DNA of 64,000 bases, from NCBI GenBank assembly GCA_942486035.1, contig CALNXK010000017.1, positions 1,411,001 through 1,475,000 of the forward strand, read 5' to 3'. Below, one piece after another: positions 34,501 to 47,857 of this stretch (position 1 is its first letter; the number at the start of each line of letters is the position of its first letter). This DNA is from Porites lobata (Eukaryota > Cnidaria > Anthozoa > Scleractinia > Poritidae). Position numbers and translations under genes: made by a program. The notes under the pieces were generated by a model that saw only the letters and a program-made list of their open reading frames with translations, had not been told where the DNA came from and did not search any database.

Positions 34501-35639
34501 TCTACTCAGATAAAGGATTGGCCTTGATCTTCCTTTTTAATAAAATGACTTAAGTCAATGTTTTTCGTTTGTTTGTTGTTTTTTTTTCCAGTCAGTGTAT
34601 CTAGTTTAAATAGAGAGAAAGCTGGTAATCAACTTTTAATTAACTGCTGTTGATTGCGCTATTATGCTGGCTCTCCCTCTCCACAACTAGACCTGTGCGG
34701 AAATTTACATATGTCTAGTCAAAGGCTTCTTTAGGTTTCTTTGGTTGAAGAAACATCTGCAATTAAGCCCTCGAAACGGTGTCCCGTTGGAATAAAAAAC
34801 AACACAACAACCATTTCTTGAGCGGACATATCACAAGCACTTTATTGACATTATATAACCAAACAGTTGAAATGAAAATAATGATTAAAAATGGTGCAAG
34901 GATTATCATTACTTTTGTTATTGCCTTTATGATATTGTAGGTGGAAATGAATGCAGAAGACTTCCGCTAACAGAGAGGTGATGTGAGAGTCACGTGAAAT
35001 ATTAAAGCATTAGAAAGAATGATTTTTCTGCGGCCTGTTTCTACTGCATCCCGCTTTCAACATAGGGAGTCTCCATAAGAACAGTGCAAGGTACAATTAT
35101 ATAACGACAGAGCTAGAGACCTGCAAAAGACTGTTTTATCTACAGTTCAGAAAGAAGTAAGGTCACATTACAATGTGAAAGTAAGTGTAAATTTCACTCT
35201 TAAATTTCATTAAAATTCGGTTCTAGTATAAATGAGAAAACCTAGAGGCTCAATTGTCATTAAGCACGGGATACGCAATTTCATGCAAGGGTAGCACTAA
35301 AATGAGAAAGCTGTATTACTATTGATTACTTCTTTCAATGTGAATGTCAGTGGTCTTTTGAATCGCTAAACTCATTATTATTTTTATGTTTTCAATGGTT
35401 TTTCATTTCATTAATGTTGCCGGTCAATAATTCAGGCTTCTTACTCCCACCCCTTAATTATTTTAAGACAAAAAGGGAAATAAAAGATTCCGATATTAGT
35501 AAATTATACTAAAAGGTAAATGCGGGGAATATTCGCGGACGAGTGCAAGCCCACCCACCCCGGCCCGCCCGCAAATAGATTATTCTGTAGGGACTGAATG
35601 TACAGTAATTATAAGTGCAAAAAGTAGCAAAGGCCAGAA
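31581..35639. other. Upstream spacer of the - strand ADAMTS gene, nothing recognised
   Basis: About 4 kb before the first exon at 31580. It should hold the promoter of that gene, but I could not point to a core promoter. No convincing exon or repeat was seen; a small hairpin (TTTCTTGAAAGTT, 33989-34055) is the only structure noted. Confidence 0.3.
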
Positions 35640-35880
35640 ATGATTTGTAACAGATGGAGTCATGGCCGGTGGAGACCTTTACGAGATAAATGAGTTTCTG
35701 TTTCCACAACATCCACCTTCAAATTAGATGCCATGAGATTCGTGTTCAAAAGACAGTTCAAGGCGGGAGCTTTTTAACAAATGCGATGATAAGGTTTTGC
35801 TTGAAGAATTTCTTTCCCTGATCTTCTTGCGTCAATGATTGCGCTCAAAGGGCTCGGTTACTGTACTCTGGCAGTTTCTG
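35640..35880 (-). pseudogene. Relic copy of the ADAMTS prodomain exon
   Basis: The + strand text AGATGCCATGAGATTCGTGT, GACAGTTCAAGGCGGGAGCT and CAAAGGGCTCGGTTACTGTA matches the live exon at 29459-29745 block by block, with the same order and strand. About 40 bases are missing in the middle, there are small indels, and a TGA replaces coding sequence near GAGCCCTTTGA. It lies 4 kb upstream of the live gene. No neighbouring exons of this copy were found. Confidence 0.8.
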
Positions 35881-36788
35881 TGTTCCCAGTATTTTTTCAG
35901 TGCTTTTTTTCGCCTGTGAATGTAAACTTCCGAGTATTAGAGTAAGTTGTAGCACGTTTTTAAAATGACATAGAGATGAGGTGGTTAAGATCTCATTTTA
36001 ATACCCGAGCATGCAGTCCCTATGAAAACTCTTATTTAATAAACTGTCCGCTTAAATTAATTTCAACTAAGCTTAAACAAAGCCAGGGTTGGCATTTTAT
36101 TACCACTGCACAAAACTTTGTCAGAGGAAGAAATGATTTTGATTGGGGATTTGGGTTTTCAAATTGTTTAAATTTTATTGGGTCATTCAGCTGGATTAAG
36201 AACAACCATCCCCGAGTTACCTTGACTTGGTTGGACTCTACAGTGCAGGGCAGAAATCCATAGATTATGTGACGAGCTTTCATTTGTATCCATACATATT
36301 TTGCAAACTGTGCCTTACATTTGTTTAGTTTTCTTACTTAAATTTTCTCCAAACACAACAAAACCCAGACATTTGTTTGAGAAATGGCAGCAACATATAA
36401 ATGCCATGTTGACTATCATTGTAAATGCAAGGGCTTGCTGGGACTCCTCCCTTACTAGTGGTGTTTGGGACCATTTAAGGGTGAATGAAACAAGTTTTAG
36501 GTTCCTTGCTTTCCTCTCTTTATTAAAATGTATATAATGCATGAACTTAAAATGCACTGGAATCACTCTAAAATAACCCCCAAACACCACAGAAACACAA
36601 ATAATGCATGGAAGAGGTACACAGAACTATTTGGCTGCTTTTGTGGGTCTGTTGATACCACATTCATCCATTTCCTTTGTTTGTGTCCTCTGAGACTGCT
36701 ACCATGCTGACTTTTAATACATTGAAGCCCAATCAAATCTGTTCTTTGATATTTGTAGGTGTATTTGGTGCGGTTTGTAGTTGGCTGA

Positions 36789-37455
36789 GATTATGGCGAA
36801 GACTCCTATCGCTCTCACACACAAGATGTTCAGGAAGGGTTGTTTGATAATGACTCATTGCATTGTTTTAATGGTGCACTATCTGCTCCAGTGAGAAAAG
36901 CAAATGCATCCAATAATCCCGAAGCAACTTATGGAAGCTTTTCGGTAACAACTAAGTTTCCTGCATCTGTATCCATTGCCTCATTACTGGAGGCTGGAAA
37001 GCTGGTTAAATCTGTAGCTAAAAAAAAGTTATTGCTGAACTTTGAACAATTAGACATTGCCTCCAGACAATGGAAAGATGCAGTGAAAGTTGAATGTGCA
37101 GTAGATTCAGAGAAATTTTCGTCAGGTGGATTCCGTGATTCTGAACACTGTGTGCTAACTGGAAAATCCACCAAGCAAAACATTCCAGATCACTGGGTTA
37201 TCAAAATGTATAATGATAAATCCAAAGAAGCAATTGGCTCTCAATTTAACACAAATATAGAGAGCCATTGCCGCAAAAAAGTTCAAATTCATGATGTCGC
37301 CGGGCATTTAACAAAGAAGTTCAAGTCACAGGCTCCAAAAGAAATGGGAGAGTGTTTTCAGTACAAACACGTGTACTTCACCACAATAAATAAGCAACTT
37401 GCTACAGTGGAGGAATTTGTACCAGCACCCGTGGCAAAATTGAAAAATAATGATG
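36789..37455 (+). pseudogene. Alpha-kinase domain, N-terminal half only
   Basis: Open from just after a TGA at 36786-36788 to a splice-like NNDG|GTAAGA at 37455; the frame itself stops at 37478. The protein contains KFSSGGFRDSEHCV (alpha-kinase glycine-rich start), PDHWVIKMYND (the Lys-containing strand), CRKKVQIHDVAGHLTKKF, FQYKHVYFTTI and ATVEEFVPAPVAKLKNNDG. The last matches the family's VEEF..G.F.KY.NN-G. The rest of the fold, with the metal and zinc-binding residues, was not found downstream. It is either one exon of a longer gene or a stranded retro-copy, and I favour a fragment because it stands alone between the two ADAMTS genes. It was identified by motif memory, not search. Confidence 0.6.
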
Positions 37456-37479
37456 GTAAGAAAGCTAAACTAAGCTAAA

Positions 37480-38950
37480 CTAGTCAAAGAAAACGCTCTT
37501 GCATCAGAGGGCAAATCATGAAGACCAGAAATTCAAAACCCAGAGAAGATCAATAAGCGTGCCCTGACGTAAACAAGCGTCTAAAATCACATTTGCTCAG
37601 TCAAAACGTAGAACGCTCCAAAGCATAATCTACTCGCCACAAAAAAAAAACGGTTTGGAACAAGAAGCATTTTGGCATGAAAAGCTGTGTAGGCGTGCGA
37701 GCAAATCTTGTCCTGATGCCAGTGTAGAAATCGCTTTGACTTTCTCTTTGCGTAATACACGTGACATTCCCAGCCGATCCAATTCCAAAACACTTGCTTC
37801 GACAGCAGAGTTAAAATTCGAATTTAAGTCCGCCATTTCTGAGTCAGAATAATTCTTTCCCGCAGTTGCATCTCTTAGGGCTATTTTTGCAGGGATACCT
37901 ATGGGGGAGCCTCTACGGAGAAGAGAGCAGTTGCATACAAAACGGAATAAACAATATTGACTTACTGTTAATTGACAGGTATCAATCTACTTCCCCTATC
38001 TCTCTATGACCTCTATGCTCCACCAATCAGGATGGCGGCTACAACAATACGAACATGAACAAGCTTTCGCCCCCCCCCCCCAAAAAATACGCCTACACTG
38101 CAGGCTACCTGTTAAGGATAATCTTTAGATGATCAAATGACTGGCAGCATTTCTGAGACACGGATCCCCCATCGACAGGAGAATAAGAAGATTTGGTGTA
38201 CAGCAGATGAAGTTAACCCGCCTAATTTTGTAAGGTAGGTCTCCAACTCATTTTAAATTAAACTTTAGGTCACGATTCTTGACCTGTTCCTGGCATGACT
38301 GTTCCGACAAGAAGAAATAAGAAAAAGAAAGGGATGTCCTGCAAGCAGGCTCAAGGGGAAAATATCGCTATCGAATAACAAAACAACGAGCAGCTTACAC
38401 GCAACAATTATTTATGTTGTTTTATTATCATTTTTTTTTTCTCGGTGACACACAACCCATACACTTATTTCACTTCACTTCAGTCGCTGAACAGTGCAGC
38501 AAACTATTTGGTTTCAACTGGCTTTTACGTGATTCTTTACATTATATGGTCATGTATGTCTGGTCCAAGGTGTTTATATTTAATCTTTCACTTTGAGAAT
38601 ATTTTCCCAATCTTTTGAGTTAAGCAAACTATATATAGCCCTCATGTTCTCGATTTTGTCGTTCTACAAGACGCATATAAAACAAAGGTCCATGAATTGT
38701 TTTCTGGAACCCTCCATCTTCGCTTCTCGTGCCGTTGAACAGTAGGACTCCGCTTAGGAAGGGTTCTCGATGAAGTTTTGTACAGAGTGGCTCACACTGT
38801 TCCCAGCCCGAAGACAAAACCCGCAGGAAGAACGCAGGAAAAGAAATATCCATAAGGCTTTACGAACTTATTTGGCAAGGCTCCTGGTACTGAATTTTGA
38901 TTGACACACTTGCAACAGAAGAAGAAGCGTGAATTTAACCAACGTGGAAT
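37480..38950. other. Spacer, nothing recognised
   Basis: Contains a C-run near 38070 and AT-rich sequence. Short ORFs here overlap in several frames with no splice logic. Confidence 0.3.
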
Positions 38951-39470
38951 ACAGTTGACTCCTGATAACTCCAACCTACTAAGGAACTCGGAAAAAGGGC
39001 GAGTTCTCGGGAGTTCGAAGCAAATAACCAGAAATAAGGAAGTGAAAGGAAGAAGGAATGCGAGTTTCACTTCCAGGGTGAGCCTGCGAACAGCAGACGC
39101 ATTTCCGGTCGTCGCTTCTCGTCTGCTGTTCGCAGGCTACTTCTAGGCCAGCGAGAAATATATTGATACATATTGAAATATATTGATACTAAAGGAATAC
39201 AAAGAATTGTCTCGGACTTTGCACAGTACAATTTTTTTCCCAACTTGTCATGCGCTTAAAACATGGTTCGAGTTATCAAGGGTAAAATTATATATAGAAA
39301 TGACCTGAAGGGAAGCAAAAATTACTTCGAGTCAGCGGGAGGTTCGAGTTAGGGAGGGTTCGAGTTACCGAGGGTAAAATTACTGTAATTTATTAAAGAA
39401 ATCAAGGGGAAAACCATTGTGGTTCGAGTTAGCGCAAGGTTCGAGTCTGCGAGGGTTGAGGTAACGGAAG
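38951..39470. mobile_element. Pogo/Tigger-like element, right end decayed
   Basis: Starts CAGTTGACTCCTGATAACTC, like the TA-flanked family at 29868. The right half has repeated GGTTCGAGTTA-type units (39263-39457), the reverse of the 'TAACTCGAACC' seen at such ends. The last bases do not match well, so the limit is approximate. The hairpin at 39081-39138 is nested in it. Confidence 0.45.
39081..39138. mobile_element. 58-bp hairpin with AGCCTGCGAACAGCAGACG ends
   Basis: AGCCTGCGAACAGCAGACG at the left is the exact reverse complement of CGTCTGCTGTTCGCAGGCT at the right. Its outer bases resemble those of the element at 45633-45801. Confidence 0.6.
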
Positions 39471-40965
39471 TTGGCTATAAATAGTTTTTTATCAAATAGT
39501 CATTGACAATAACGCCACTGAGTCTCCGATTTAAAGAGTGTTAGAACAGCGAAATCGTACAAGTACCAGAAAAGTGATGTTTAAGTGTCCCCGCCGTCAT
39601 AGCGGCAGCTTGTTAATGTGTGAGAAGACATGAGTTTGCGTAATTTTGCCGGGGATTTAGCTGCTGTTGTCTGAACTAGGGGGGTACACTCCGCAAGGCG
39701 AGAGCTAACTGCAGAAAAATGGTACCCCTTTCATATGATCTGTCTGCCATTAATTCATTTGGCAAAAATGATTTGTTTAGGAGTCAGTTTTAGTTGGTTT
39801 CTAGAACATAAAAAAATAGAACCGACGCCTAACTATGAGTAAATCACTTCCTCTCGCCATTTCCGTTATCGTGACGCCTTGATTTCCGTTATGGTTGAGG
39901 ATGAAAAACCTTTCATTGTTAAGTTATTTCTCTTGTTTTCTTTCACACCTAACAGGTCCAAGCTAAGTGGTTTTTATTTAACCATGTCGTTTAGTAATTT
40001 CTTTTCTTTCCGTTTGCGCTATTTAAACGTCAGTTTTGTTTCGGTAAGGGAAATTTAGGATATGTAATTACGTCAAATGAAAAGGATTACTGCTTAAGCC
40101 TTTATTTTGGAGAATTTAATACTACTAAACCACTTTGTAATAACTTCATTTTGTCACGTACGGCTATACATTGATACTGACTATTTAAAACCTGTGTCCT
40201 TGATCTTGAGAGATCACTTTGAACAAAAACATCTAGTACTTCAGGTAAGTAGGTAAGTATTATATTTTAAGAGTTCATTCCCTTTTTTGCAAAGAAACAA
40301 AATCCATACTCTAAAGAGGAGAAAAAACTTCATTCTCTTTCAACAAGAACGTTGCCTCTAAAAATTATCAAATATTGAAAGGAAACGAAATTTTTAGGAA
40401 GTTTAATTATTTCAACTGAAAAAAACTGAAAAATAGGAACCACGTAGTTAGTTAAATCATAGCTTCTGGCCATTTGTCGGGTATTTTGATTTTATTGTAT
40501 TACTTGGACTGTGAATTCTACCTTTTTAATAGTGTAGAAAAGTTTTCTTTAATCGTACGAAGTAAGAGGGAAAAATAGAACGTGCTTATAAATAACATGT
40601 CGATTATTATCTGTGTACCCATCCTAGTTTAGGTGATGGTTGTGACAAAGTACTCGAATGAATAGTGAGATTCTTTTTCGGTAAAAAAAAAAAAAAATTA
40701 GAGATGATTTGTTTTGTTATTTTGTGTGGTACAGAGTATAACTGTATTAGGGGGTGTATGAGAATGGACTTGAGGCTAATCTAAGCGTTACTTGCATCTA
40801 GGAACAGATACTAACAATATCTGCTCACCAAAAGAGTATACTGGGCGTAATTAAGAAGGAAGGAACCGTGCATGTTCGTGCAACCTAACCCTTACCATTA
40901 ATGAATCAGCAAGGCCTAGTAATATCTCAGCCGGAAATGGTAATTCCAACCTTACAATCGTCCTT
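39471..40965. other. Spacer upstream of the + strand ADAMTS gene, nothing recognised
   Basis: AT-rich, with a poly(A) run at 40683. No exon-like frame with splice sites was found. Confidence 0.3.
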
Positions 40966-41137
40966 TAAGGTGATGTTTAATACACGGGACGATTCGCAAC
41001 GACGATTTTTAGAGCAACACGGCGTTGCAAAGTTGGAACAATGCTGTAACCATTCGAAACAATGTCGCAACAATGTTGCAACGATGTGTTGCTCTAAAAA
41101 TCGTCGTTGCGAATCGTCTCTTGTAACATCACCTTTA
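40966..41137. mobile_element. MITE with ~60-bp inverted arms
   Basis: AAGGTGATGTT and then GACGATTCGCAACGACGATT in the left arm pair with the right arm ending CATCACCTTTA. The pairing covers about 60 bases with few mismatches. Confidence 0.75.
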
Positions 41138-41484
41138 TACTGAGATTTTTGTTCTACCAAAAAAAAAGGCTTCGGACAACAATGATGTATACTTAAATCA
41201 AAGCTTTTCGCGTATGCAAATTTTACACGTTAGGTACAAGTTTGGACAACATGTCATTCATTGTAAAACTTGAATTGAACTGAAAATAGTTTATTAACCT
41301 AAAAACAGAGGGGGGAAAGGACACAAATAATAGCAATACGTACTGAACCACCAGTTTGGGATCAAATATTCTCACATGAAAAGAAACCTGTCATCTTTTG
41401 AATGAGGGTAGGTGTCTAGAGCAAGGAAGTGGTGATGGGAAAACAATAGGTCCATTTATTGTAATGTTGTTAGTTTGACGTTCA

Positions 41485-41829
41485 CTAAAGGACAGCTGTT
41501 AATACTATTAAGCTTAAGATCCAAAATGTAGTTATATAGGAACATATCCTGAAGGCCAAAAAACCACACTTACCATCCGAGAGGCTGTATTTTACTTCCT
41601 CGAAAGATTCACAAAGTTCTCTTTGACTCTGGTGTGCAATTCTAGTTACCAGAAATTTTCCTTTACCCTTTTCAACCAAAACGGTACTTCCTTTGAATCT
41701 CTTTGAATTACAAAGTGTTATGAAAATACTTTTTAAAGCAACAATAATAGAAACATTGTGAGGATTGTAACAATTTTCCACCTGTGGAAAGTTTACGTTA
41801 TTGAAAGAACTTTGATAAACTGAGGGCAA
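41485..41829 (-). other. Exon-like orphan reading frame
   Basis: On the - strand, about 41703-41577 reads RFKGSTVLVEKGKGKFLVTR and then QSQRELCESFEEVKYSLSDG, ending in a good donor (GATG|GTAAGTG). I do not recognise the protein and see no partner exon. It ends less than 100 bases from the + strand ADAMTS start codon, so it could also be part of a divergent non-coding transcript or chance. Confidence 0.25.
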
Positions 41830-41902
41830 TTGATGCTACATAGTACTACAATTTAAACATGTTGTGATTTATGTCCTTTTACAGGTATTGTGGAATTAAA
41901 AG

Positions 41903-44900
41903 ATGTTACCTTTGGCCTCGCTTGGTACGTTCATAAACTTCGCTGCAACTTTGTTCTGGTTAACAATTGTGGCAGGTACGTCTAGCGAGGTTGAATCAGA
42001 TATCCTATTATTATAATTGTATTATTGTATAACAAGTTTGTAATATCAATTTACACCTGCTTTCCGTAAGAGGAAAGCGGAACAGAGTACATTTGACAAC
42101 CTTTCGACTGTGCCTTACGTGCGAGAAAAACCTCAAATGTGCACAAACGTTGGATTGTTATCAATTTTGTCATCCAAATCACAAGATTAAAGAGCCGGTG
42201 ATACCTCTTATCTACTTAGTTTATTTGCATGTAAGTACCACATTTAAAAATGCACTGAGGCGACATCATTTTTTAACCTGACGCAAGAGAGGACAGGCAG
42301 CAGGGAAAACGCAAATAAACGGCATTGAAGGGATAAATTTAGGTACAAGAAGCTATAAAATCAGCCCAGTATACTAGATTTATTGAGGCAAAAAAAAACA
42401 ACAACAACAACAACAACAACAGCAAAACAAAACAAAGTGAAATATCACACCAAATTTTGTACTTTCTGAAAAACTTCTGTTTATTCGACATGTAATTTTT
42501 TGAATGGCCTTTCTGTACCCAAAAATAAGAATAATATATTGTTTTCAGTGACTGACCAATTTGCTAATCAACGTTCTTTGGTTTTCTTTAATAGAAGGGA
42601 TTGCAGGCAATCATTTTTTCAAAGAACAGGTAATACAGTTCAATGTAAAATTATTGGCCTGGTTAATGAGATTCGAAGCCTACAAATCATTCTCTTCACT
42701 GAGAAGGAGCGCATATTGCTTTAAGTTACAAAAAAGAAGAGATGTATACGTTTGTGAATATTAAGTAAACAAAGGGGGTACACGACCACCCGGTTAGTTC
42801 ATTTGAAAGGGCGCCGCTGGGTTTAAACCCGGCCGGACCGCCAAGTAAGGTCTTTTAAAAAATCTGGTTAGGTCATGTTTGCCTTGTGTGGTAATAGAAG
42901 ATTAATAGACGGATAAGTGCAGACGACGGACAAAACAGCTTTCTTTAATCCATACAAACAAGCACGACATCCTACAGACCATACCATGATTCTTCGCGCA
43001 CCCTTAACCCTTTATAGCAGTCACGAAAATGTCTAAACACTACACTGTGATTAAAGATCACAGGATGTTGAGCGGATTAAGCAGTTTGCCTTATTTCCTT
43101 CTTCTCTAATGAATTCGCATTGGCGTGCGAAAGAACCGACAATGCTGTTCGAAAAGAGCACGGGGCGTAGACCGCAGTAGTGTGATCGCTCTATATCTCC
43201 CTCGGGGAAAGAGGACCGTTACGTGCTCGCAATCGCATGTTTCATGTTGTTACATGCAGTTACCGTGCTATAATGATTGCCAATGAACAGCGAAATAGAA
43301 ACTTCCAAAAAAATATTTACGACTGTAACGTGGCGTAAGTAAGAGTAAGTGAGTTATGTTTGGATTAAATTTCAATAGTTTGGGTAATTTTTTAGGTTAA
43401 CCAGTAATATAGTTAATAAAGGAATTGTTCTCTCGTGCAGTACCATGATTTACACCATAATATGAACGACGCAGATCTGGAGAAGACATTTGGAGTTGAC
43501 AATCGAGGAAAAGGTTTTAACACTGTTTAATTAAGCCTGTTTCTAAGTTTGAATTTAATATCAAATGAATCCTGCAAGGCACCCCGCTTTAGTATGTCAG
43601 TTTGGCTGAATAGATCTAACAAGTTGGAATGTTAACCAGATGAAGCTGGAGGCTGCATTATGTTCGCACATCCTTTAATTTGGATCACTTTAATTTACAA
43701 AAAACCGTTCAATTAAACTTTTTTATGGAATTAGATCCAAATATTACTAGCAACGATAGTCACAAATCTTTTGCGTTTGTATTAGTTTTCGATTCATGAA
43801 TTTTCACCGTAATCACCCAAAATCTTCAGATGTTATTACTGCTTCAATATTGTTGTTTTGGTAGTCATTCTTTTACCTTATATATTCTCCAGTCCCAGAG
43901 TACGAAGTGACAGCACTCTACCAATCGGACGAATATGGAAATAAAGTTGAAAATCTTCTTCAAGGCAAAACCAGAGCACGGAGAGCAACATATGAGCAGA
44001 ACGCTTTGTATTATAACATCCAGGCTTTTGGCAGATCAATGCTTCTGAACGTGACCCGAATGAAGCCCCTTGTATCCTCTAATGCCTTGATTCAAACGGT
44101 TCATAACGATGGTACTTCGACCTATAAAGACATTCCTCATGGCTTACACTACACTGGTCATGTGATTTCGGACCCAGACTCACTTGTTGCACTCAGAGAA
44201 AATAAAGGGCTGGTAAGTTGACTTACGCATATGAAGTTGCCTCTTTGAGTTTGTTTTAACACCTTCGCGGTACAGTGTATTGTCCACGGAGAAGTTCCTC
44301 CTTTATAGGAAATTAACCGGTCACGAAATTATAGTCGCGTTAATTTTTTTTTAACTTTAATTTCCGTGTCGTTGATTAAGTGGAGGGTTATTTTCTGCTA
44401 CCTTAAACTTCCATTATTTTGGCCACAAATTCTCGATAGATTTTGTCAGAGGAGTATTTTATCAGGGTGGAGATTCGCCAGTAACAGTGAAACTGTTGTG
44501 AAGAACCCTCAAAGTGGCCAGACTTCGCTTGACCCCCTTTGGACGTTTAGGGAAAGAACCACGAACAAAGTTTCCGTTTGGGATTACACATCGTTTAACT
44601 TTGTTCCTGTTGTCTCAACATGACTACAGGTTTTGTTTCTTTGTGAACGTCACGTTAAATTGTCCCTCATTTTGAATTATTTCCCTCTCTTGACTACCTC
44701 TCTTTCGCATTAAATTTTCTTTATTCGAAAGTCGTTTTCTATTTCTAGTCGTTTATTTAAGTAACATATTTTCCAATACCTTAATTTTAACGGAGCTTTT
44801 ATTTCCCATAAAAAGGTAGATGTCTTTTTTATGTATTTAACAAAGTTAACTTAAGGGCATAATTTTGAATAGCTGCTTTCGGCCAGTTTTGGCAGATGGA

Positions 44901-47823
44901 TTCAAGATGTCAAAAATTCAGTGATGAAGACATTTTAGGTTGAAATAGAGGTCTACTTCAATTGTCTTTTCGTAAAGGCTAACTGCCAAAACAGATGCAA
45001 CCTTCGATCATTAGAAAAAATGAGATCATGAGATCACAAAGTGTACATAATGAAGAAATGATTGATGTTATTTATTATTATTTTTTAGTATGTTTATTGA
45101 TAATCGCATTAAATAATTACATTTACAATATCACAAAAACAAACAAAAAAAAACACTTTAACAAGAGGCATTGACAGAGTACAGCAAAATTAATTGTCAA
45201 ATTATTACAGGGCTAAAAGAAATCATAAAAAAGTACAACAGGGCAACGAAATTATACGCAGTTCATACAGTTAACTTAAATAAGGCGTCAGTATCCACTT
45301 TCTTTTAAAGAATTCTTTCTTGCTGATTTTTTCTTCTGTTTCATATTTACCGATGATCTTGGCTCTAAATCCATAAATGTTTGGAAGGATTTGTTTGCTC
45401 CTGCAGTCCCACAAATAGAGTTTTCCAATAATTATAAAATAGTTCAGCAATTGAAGTAAAGGGCAAGGATTTTCCGTCAGAATTCCAAAGAGCACATTTT
45501 CCAAGCAGAGACGAATTCGTTGATTCGAAATAAGGCACCAATATAGTTCAAATTCAATCCAAAACTGTTTAGAGCGTGAGCAGTGATAGAAAAAATGGGT
45601 TAATGATTCAGGTTGATTGTCACAGAAAGTACTAGCCTGCGTAGCAAGCGTTTCCTCGCGAGGTTCGTCTAGAAAGCTGGGACAAGAGCAAAAAAAAAAA
45701 TGAATGACGGGGGAGGGGGAGGGGAACGAATCAACCTTTTTTTTGCTTCCGCTCAAACTTTCGCACAATAACTCGATTGGAAACGCTTGCTACGCAGGCT
45801 AAGAAAGTACATAAATCATTTGTTCTAAAACCTATTTTATAATAATTGATGTTATTGCTTCTTGACAGACGGGAATGATCAGTACTCTAGGGGACACATT
45901 TTACATACAGCCTCTCCCTTCTCATCTTATAAAAAGTAACATATTAAAAGATAGCCATCCTCACGTGATCTATCGGCGATCCAACGAAGAGGACGTTTCA
46001 TCAGATTTCCATAGTTCAGGTATGCCTTCAAAAGCCGAATTTGTTCGATTCTGGCAAGCGAGCTGTTAGTATTGACTGAGTATAGTCGGTCACCTTCTTT
46101 TGATTTCCCAAGCAGGGGGAATTTTTTAAAAGTGTGATTGTCTGGGAAGTGATAATATCGTCTCTCTCCCCTCCTCTACATCACACCCCATGCCCCCCCC
46201 CTTCGACCTACCCGCCACAAAACCTGGGTATTCTAAGAAAATTCTTGAAATCCGTCTAAGTAATCTGAAAGTCAATTACAGCTTTTGGCTGTAGCAAAAA
46301 CAAAATCTGCAGTCGATCCATTTACCATGGATTAGTATCACTGGAAAGAATATCCGCTTCTTTTCATAATTAGAAATTTTGTGAAAATGACTCAGGTTCG
46401 TAAAGGGTCTTTCTTTGCAAGACCGAGAAACAAAGGGCCAGATATTTAAATGGAGTTTAGTCTGGGTTTAACAAATCCGCGTTTCAAGCCATACTGTTGT
46501 GTTAACAACATTTAGTATACCGCTATTTCGAGAAAGGTTGTCGGAAAAAATGTGCACGTGACAATCCCGAAAGGTAATATGAGATACGTTCAATACACTG
46601 TTCCTGACACTGTAGCTGTCGAACCTACTTTTGTTGCTTTCCTTTAGCACTCGCAGACATATGTCCATGGCCTCTCGTGCCATTCTTTCAAATTTCTTTG
46701 AAAAACAGTGAACTCAAAACCGCCCACAATACCTTTCGGGGTTGTCGCGCGTACTTGATCCGACAACCTTTCTCGAAATAGCTGTATACTAAAACAGTGG
46801 ATAGTGTTTTTCGCGCGCTCTGATTTGCTACTCAACCTCTGGATATCCAGTCCTATTCAATGATTCACCTCCAGTTCCCCCGAGAAAGCGACGCCAAACT
46901 CGCCTAAGTTATGAGCAAAATCTTTTCCCCTTTTTGCTACCGTAACAAACAAAGAAATTTCGCAAATACATGTAATCAAACAAGCTGTTCCCGAAATACA
47001 CGAAGGTGACGATATTTGGTTTGGAAGTTTTAACAGGTAAAGCTTTGCCTATTTGACTTGAATTCATCGATGAAACTGGTGAAAAAGGTTTTTGTTAACA
47101 AATGCAACTTGCAAATTAAGCTTCAGTCTTGCGCTACTTTCTTTAGCTGACATGTTCATAAATAATCTTAAAACTAAACTTAATACTTTTTCTAAGAATG
47201 ACTGTAAATACGAAGAGAATTCACAACTCCTTTTGAATTAATTTCCCCGGAAGAGCTTAACAAATGCCTTCAAGTCACCTTTTGTTTGTAGGCAAGAAAA
47301 CGCGACGGCCGTTAGGTCATTGCCTACCAAAATTGTAATCGTTGGCAACAGTAAATGAGTTAAAAATCATGATTTTTGTGCTCAATTATCTCACTGTTTT
47401 AGTTTAGGCTAGGTAAATACCACCACTAGCTAGCCACCTGCATTTCGGTGAATAAGGCCTATTTCAAACGTCGTGCTACCGCCGTGTTAAGCTGGCTCGA
47501 CTGTAGCTCGACTGCAGCACGACATTAGCAAGACTTGGTTTCAGACGTCGAATTTAATTCACACAATGACAGTCGAATGGATCGGCTGTTGCCAAAAACA
47601 AAACACAAAAATAAAGAAACGGTTTAGCAAACGTTTAAATATATCTTCTAATGTATTTATAATTCATGAATTGAGGTCGGCACGGCGGGTAGCACGACGT
47701 TTGAAACCAAGTCGAGCTACTGCCGTGTAGCACGGCAAGGCTTGCCGTGCTACTTGGCAGTAGCACAACTTGGTTTGAAACGTCGCGGTACTGCCGCGCT
47801 AAAGTCGCATTTAATTCAATCAA

Positions 47824-47857
<34 letters not shown>

